From NCBI RefSeq assembly GCF_011065895.1, contig NZ_JAALCR010000023.1, positions 42,492-106,491 on the forward strand: 64,000 nucleotides of DNA, in the 5' to 3' direction. Numbering within the stretch: position 1 is the stretch's first letter; each line of letters begins with the position of its first letter. Below, piece by piece: positions 59,977 to 64,000 of this stretch. This stretch comes from Paludisphaera rhizosphaerae. GTDB lineage: Bacteria > Planctomycetota > Planctomycetia > Isosphaerales > Isosphaeraceae. Below the pieces are notes generated by a model. It was not told where the DNA came from and made no database searches. It saw only the letters and a list, made by a program, of their open reading frames with translations. Position numbers and translations under genes: made by a program.

Positions 59977-61233
59977 ATGAACGACCTTTCTCATCCCAGG
60001 CCGTCGAATCGTCGAGCCGACGTCCTGCTGATCGTCGGGGTTTTCGCGATCCTCGTCTATCCGTCGCTGGCCCTCATACGGGATCCGGCGGCGAAGGGCG
60101 CTCGGGGCGAGAATCGGAACCTGCAGAGCCGGCCGCCGATCCACAGGCTGTTCTCGGAGCCGTCGGCCTATGTTCAAGAGTTCCGGTCGTTCTTTGAGGA
60201 TCAGTTCGCCGGAAGGCCGTCGCTCGTCTCGATGAACTCGCGGGCTCGCGTCTGGGGGCTAGGGGTCTCCACGAATCCCCAGGTGGTCCTCGGTAAGCAT
60301 GGCTCGCTGTTCTACGCGGGTGATCCGGTCGTCCCCACCTACGACCTGGGGCATGAGGTCGTCAAGCAGCGTCGAATGAGGCCGCTCACCGACGCCCGCG
60401 TCCAGGCCATGCACAAGTTCTTGCTCTCGCGCAAGGCCTGGGCGGAGAGCCTGGGGGCGAAATTCATCTTCGTCGTGGCCCCGGACAAGACCACCGTCTA
60501 CTCCGAGTTCACCCCCGACTGGATGGCCCCGCTCGACAACCCCAGCGTCACCGACCAGTTCCTCGATTACCTGACCGCGAAGGGGGACGTCGAGTTCATC
60601 GACATGCGGCCGGCGCTGCTCCGGGCCAAGAACGCGCCCGAGCACGAGGGGAAGCCGCTGTATTATCGCGACGACACCCACTGGAACGCCCGCGGCGCGT
60701 TCGTCGGCTACGGCGCTGTCACTGACCGGCTCCAGGAGGTCTTCCCGTCCATCCGCGCCCTTCAGATGACCGATCTGGACACGGTCAAGATCCAGCGTCC
60801 GGGGGACCTCACGATGATGCTGAAGCTGGATCCCTGGGTTCGTGAGCGGGTCTACCACGTGAAGCTCAGGCAGCCGAAGGCGAAGACGGTGCCGTTCCCC
60901 TACGACACCACCCCGGTCCCCAGCCGTCGGGGCCTTCCGAAGATGTACCAGACCGACGACGCCTCGCTCCCCAAGGCGTTGGTCTTCCATGACTCGTACA
61001 TGGAAGCACTGATGGACTTCCTGGCCGAGGACTTCCGCACGTCGGTCTTCATCTGGGACCACCACGTCATCCCCAAGACCATCGGCGACTACAAGCCGGA
61101 CGTCGTGCTCTACGAGTTCGTGGAGCGCAACGTCCCGTACATGATCTTCAACATCGACAAGCTGACCCCGCGCCTCGACCGCGTCGTCGTCGCCGAGGAC
61201 AAGGAAGCCGCCGCCCGGGGGCGTCGCCGCTGA
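59977..61233 (+). CDS. AlgJ/AlgX-like SGNH acetyltransferase, membrane-anchored
   Basis: 418 residues. One N-terminal anchor helix (VLLIVGVFAILVYPSLALI, about 15-33) is followed by a periplasmic SGNH-like domain. FFEDQFAGRPSLVSMNS near 70-86 is the usual conserved entry, KFIFVVAPDKTTVYSEF a core strand, YYRDDTHWNARGAFVGYGAV carries the D-x-H pair (about 230-232), and KALVFHDSYMEAL holds the candidate Ser (in a HDSY instead of the common GDSF). It would take the acetyl group from the upstream MBOAT protein and pass it to a polysaccharide. No alginate or other polymerase gene is next to the pair, so the acceptor glycan is unknown. Confidence 0.88.
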   Translation: MNDLSHPRPSNRRADVLLIVGVFAILVYPSLALIRDPAAKGARGENRNLQSRPPIHRLFSEPSAYVQEFRSFFEDQFAGRPSLVSMNSRARVWGLGVSTNPQVVLGKHGSLFYAGDPVVPTYDLGHEVVKQRRMRPLTDARVQAMHKFLLSRKAWAESLGAKFIFVVAPDKTTVYSEFTPDWMAPLDNPSVTDQFLDYLTAKGDVEFIDMRPALLRAKNAPEHEGKPLYYRDDTHWNARGAFVGYGAVTDRLQEVFPSIRALQMTDLDTVKIQRPGDLTMMLKLDPWVRERVYHVKLRQPKAKTVPFPYDTTPVPSRRGLPKMYQTDDASLPKALVFHDSYMEALMDFLAEDFRTSVFIWDHHVIPKTIGDYKPDVVLYEFVERNVPYMIFNIDKLTPRLDRVVVAEDKEAAARGRRR

Positions 61234-61264
61234 TCAGGCCGGGCGTGGCGGATTCAGGCGAAGG

Positions 61265-63940
61265 CTATTTCGCCGCGGAGACGTTGTAGACCTTGAGAAC
61301 CTCGTCGCCGAAGTGGTTGATGACCTTCACGGCGATCTTCCCCGTCGAGGGCGGGTCGAAGGGCTGGCTCACGGCGCTGTAGAGCTTGGACCATTCGGCC
61401 TCGTCGATCTCGGCGTGGAGGGCCTTCTTGAGCTTGTCGTAGGGGCCTTCGGTCGAGTTCTTGCCGCCGTAGAGGAAATACGCGTGGCGGACGAAGAAGC
61501 TCTGGTCGTCGTAGTCGGTGTCGATGAACCAGCAGGCGACGTCGTCGACGCCGCCGGTGCGCACGGCGCCCGTTGAGGGATCGAAGACGTCGACGCCGCG
61601 GATCTCGACGACGACCTTGCCGTCCTCGGCGCGCTTCAGCTCGAGGTCGGGCTCGCCGAAGACGGTGAACAGGTTGCCGGCGCCCGTCTTCTTGAGGAGT
61701 TCGTCGCCCATCGCCAGGTCGGGGTTCATGCGGACGGGGAGGATGCTCGTCTTGCCGAGGCGGATCTCCTTGGTCAGCTCGGCGGTCTGCTCGTGGACGC
61801 TCGCCTCGAAGGCGAAGGCGCAGATGAGCAGGAAGTCGCAGCGGCTCCCCTTCATGGCCTCGACGGCGATCTTCTTGATGTCGGCGTCGCCGATGGTGCC
61901 GAACTCGGGGCCGATGCTCACGCGGACGGACGCGCCGGTGGTGGTCTCGCCTTCGGCGTGGATGTATTCGCCGGGGAACGGGTCGAGGCGGGCGAAGGCG
62001 ATGCGCTGGGACTTATCCGTTCCTTTCACGCCGGCCGTGCGGAGGTTGTCCAGGATCATCTGGCCGAACGTCGGGTTCGACACCGACGGGGGCGGGATCG
62101 TGGCGACCGGGTCGGGCGTCTCCACGGTGGGGAGGTTGCGGTGGGGGGAGAGGCTCTCCACGGTGAACGGGCCGGTCAGCCGGACGACGTTCTTGTCCTC
62201 ATAGGGCTGGTCGTAAAGCGTCTCGCTCTCGGCGTGGCGGGCGATCGCCTTGTCAATCTGCTCGCGGGTCATCCCCTCCTGGATGTCCGGGTTGTTGGCG
62301 ATGCTCTTGAGCGTGACGTGCGGCACCGTCCGGTAGACGAACCCCCGGTGCAGGTCGCGCCGCGGGGCCGGCGCGGCGGGGTCGGGGATCTCGGCCGAGA
62401 GTTCCGCCTGCTTCTTGCGGCCCTCGACCGAATCGGCCAGCAGGTAATACGGGAACCGGGCCGCCATCAGCCGCGTCCGTGCCAGCGCCAACGCCACCCG
62501 CGAGGTGTCGATCGTGATCCACCGCCGCCCCCATTGCTCGGCGACGTAAGCCGTCGTCCCGCTTCCGCAGGTGGGGTCGAGGACGAGGTCGCCTGGATCG
62601 GTTGTCATCAGGATGCAGCGTTGTATTGCTGTGGCCGATGTCTGGACAACATATACTTTCGGATCACTGCGACTTTGCACGCCACCTATGTCCATCCAGG
62701 CATTCATGAGCGGAAAAACCGGGAAATCATCGTGATAGCGAAGATAGCTCAGGCTGTTACCGGTGGGCAGCAGGCGGCCGGCATGTGAAAGGCGGGTTAA
62801 CCCTCTGAAATCTGACTTAAATGTCCCAGCCCCTGGCGAGTATCTTTTTCCTTCGAACTCGAAGACCTTCAGATCGCCCTCGCCCGAGGGCCGCTGAGAA
62901 GTGAGCAGCTGGGGCCTGAAATGTCGAATGCTTTCTCCTTCAAGTGCGGCATCCCCAGCTCGTGCAGGACGCCGGTTGCCTTGTGAATCCTCGACGTTCG
63001 AGTAATGGTCTGCCTCATCTGATCCCAGATCACGAGGTAGATATAAGGGACGATACTTTACGTGTGATAGGTCTTTGGAGTACCAAACGAGATAATCGCA
63101 AACGTTGGATAGACGTTCGGCCCCTAGTCCTGCCGCCTTCTTGTATGAAATCAGCGAAACGAAATTCTCGCTGCCAAAAATCTCATCCATTAAACATCGT
63201 AACAAGTGAACATTCTCATCACCGATCTGCACGAAAATGCTACCGCTTTCAGTCAGCAACTCGCGTGCAACCGTCAATCGATCCCGCATGTACGTCAGAT
63301 AACTGTGAATCCCCAACTCCCACGTATCACGGAAGGCCTTGATCTGCTCCGGCTGTCGGGTGAGGTCTTCGGCCTTGGCGTCCTTGACGTCGCGTTTGCG
63401 GGTGGAGACTTGCCAGTTGCTGCCGAATTTGATGCCGTAGGGGGGGTCGAAGTAGATGCACTGGACCTGGCCGCGGAGTCGTTCCTTCTCGGCGAGGCTG
63501 GCCATGACGAGGAGGCTGTCGCCGAGGATCAGGCGGTTGGTCCAGTGCTGGTCGTGCTGGTAGAACTCCAGCTTCTGGGCGAAGTCGTCCAGGCCGTTGA
63601 AGTCGGCGAAGAGGTCGAGCTGCTTCGCCGCGGCGGGGCCGGAACCGGCCAGGCTCGCCCGGCGTTTGAGATCCTCGACGATCGCCTGGGGGTGGATCTT
63701 CTCCTGGACGTGGAGCGGGACCGTGGGGACCTCCAGCGGGGTCGCGTCCTGCTCGTCCTTCCCCTTCCAGACGAGCTGAGGGTCCAGCGAGCGGTCCCGG
63801 TTGTAGACCGCCCGGCCGATCCCGTCCTCGCCGAACGCGGCCGTCTCCCGCGTGGGGATGTTGGCCCGTCGATCGGCGACGTGCTTGTGGGAATCCACGG
63901 GGACCGACGCGGGGGAGGATGCGGCCTTCTTCTTCGCCAT
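61265..63940 (-). CDS. Type III-like site-specific DNA methyltransferase (Mod)
   Basis: 891 residues. Catalytic motif DPPYGIKFG (165-173; DPPY at 165-168) precedes the SAM-binding motif VLDPTCGSGTTAYVAEQW (453-470), the order of beta-class N6-adenine/N4-cytosine methyltransferases such as type III Mod. Residues about 203-440 are the expected target-recognition region and are encoded by a visibly more AT-rich patch (about 62640-63330). Residues 640-891 form an additional C-terminal domain (FPGEYIHAEGETTTGASVRVS, VACWFIDTDYDDQSFFVRHAYF) seen in methyltransferases that work with a helicase-type restriction subunit. No Res gene is on its downstream side; it may lie beyond 64000 or be absent. 63941-64000 shows no gene. 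Confidence 0.9.
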   Translation of the reverse strand: MAKKKAASSPASVPVDSHKHVADRRANIPTRETAAFGEDGIGRAVYNRDRSLDPQLVWKGKDEQDATPLEVPTVPLHVQEKIHPQAIVEDLKRRASLAGSGPAAAKQLDLFADFNGLDDFAQKLEFYQHDQHWTNRLILGDSLLVMASLAEKERLRGQVQCIYFDPPYGIKFGSNWQVSTRKRDVKDAKAEDLTRQPEQIKAFRDTWELGIHSYLTYMRDRLTVARELLTESGSIFVQIGDENVHLLRCLMDEIFGSENFVSLISYKKAAGLGAERLSNVCDYLVWYSKDLSHVKYRPLYLPRDLGSDEADHYSNVEDSQGNRRPARAGDAALEGESIRHFRPQLLTSQRPSGEGDLKVFEFEGKRYSPGAGTFKSDFRGLTRLSHAGRLLPTGNSLSYLRYHDDFPVFPLMNAWMDIGGVQSRSDPKVYVVQTSATAIQRCILMTTDPGDLVLDPTCGSGTTAYVAEQWGRRWITIDTSRVALALARTRLMAARFPYYLLADSVEGRKKQAELSAEIPDPAAPAPRRDLHRGFVYRTVPHVTLKSIANNPDIQEGMTREQIDKAIARHAESETLYDQPYEDKNVVRLTGPFTVESLSPHRNLPTVETPDPVATIPPPSVSNPTFGQMILDNLRTAGVKGTDKSQRIAFARLDPFPGEYIHAEGETTTGASVRVSIGPEFGTIGDADIKKIAVEAMKGSRCDFLLICAFAFEASVHEQTAELTKEIRLGKTSILPVRMNPDLAMGDELLKKTGAGNLFTVFGEPDLELKRAEDGKVVVEIRGVDVFDPSTGAVRTGGVDDVACWFIDTDYDDQSFFVRHAYFLYGGKNSTEGPYDKLKKALHAEIDEAEWSKLYSAVSQPFDPPSTGKIAVKVINHFGDEVLKVYNVSAAK

Positions 63941-64000
63941 CGGGACACCTTCAGGGCGTGAACGGGTCGTTGGGCCAGCGTGTCACTGCAAGTCAGCCAT

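Overview
The window looks like a chromosomal segment of a high-GC planctomycete, most likely of the Isosphaeraceae type. The basis is inference from gene content: a paired DUF1592-type cytochrome c protein and Tat-exported DUF1552 protein, secreted proteins starting with LEPR-XLL-like motifs, Tat-exported sugar isomerase-like and other proteins, Uma2 family genes, an ECF sigma factor with a long C-terminal extension, and very GC-rich codon use that fills the opposite strands with long spurious ORFs. No rRNA, tRNA or CRISPR array was seen.

Layout. 0.6-11.6 kb holds one giant exported protein (about 3,670 residues): a serine-peptidase-like domain followed by Ig-like and beta-helix regions. Two nearly identical hairpin terminators separate it from a minus-strand block: a GspF/PilC-type membrane protein and a complete split-type glycine cleavage operon (gcvT-gcvH-gcvPA-gcvPB). 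Next, also on the minus strand, is a three-gene locus coding a triple-module FtsK/SpoIIIE-like ATPase with two small helical partners, followed by a Uma2 gene. A membrane-anchored MutS-like ATPase, an S1-domain protein and the DUF1592/DUF1552 pair follow.

30-43 kb is the accessory part of the window. It contains several families of dispersed repeats (two inverted copies of a ~535 bp element, two direct copies of a ~160 bp element, three arrays built on an AATCGGTGTCAG core, a MITE-like element), a broken transposase, a ParDE toxin-antitoxin pair, visibly AT-richer orphan genes, and a two-gene module of a cytidine deaminase and a TIR-like/GAF protein that looks like an undescribed defence system. 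Core-like genes are interspersed (sugar transferase, MBL hydrolase, a four-gene operon ending in corA).

43-64 kb returns to ordinary high-GC sequence: recJ, an EF-hand protein, a ROK kinase, a methyltransferase, a divergent SDR/HxlR pair, a Tat-exported protein of unknown role, a remarkable ECF-sigma/M16-peptidase fusion, an M14 carboxypeptidase, a secreted cyclophilin, a sugar isomerase-like protein, an AlgI/AlgJ-like O-acylation pair and a type III-like DNA methyltransferase whose target-recognition region is a patch of different base composition.

The strongest candidates for new biology are the deaminase + TIR-GAF pair (39998-41533), the FtsK-like/small-helical-protein locus (18846-23663), the sigma-factor/peptidase fusion (50841-53822) and the iterated GGTGTCAG arrays. 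All functional statements are read from sequence motifs only; no search was run.
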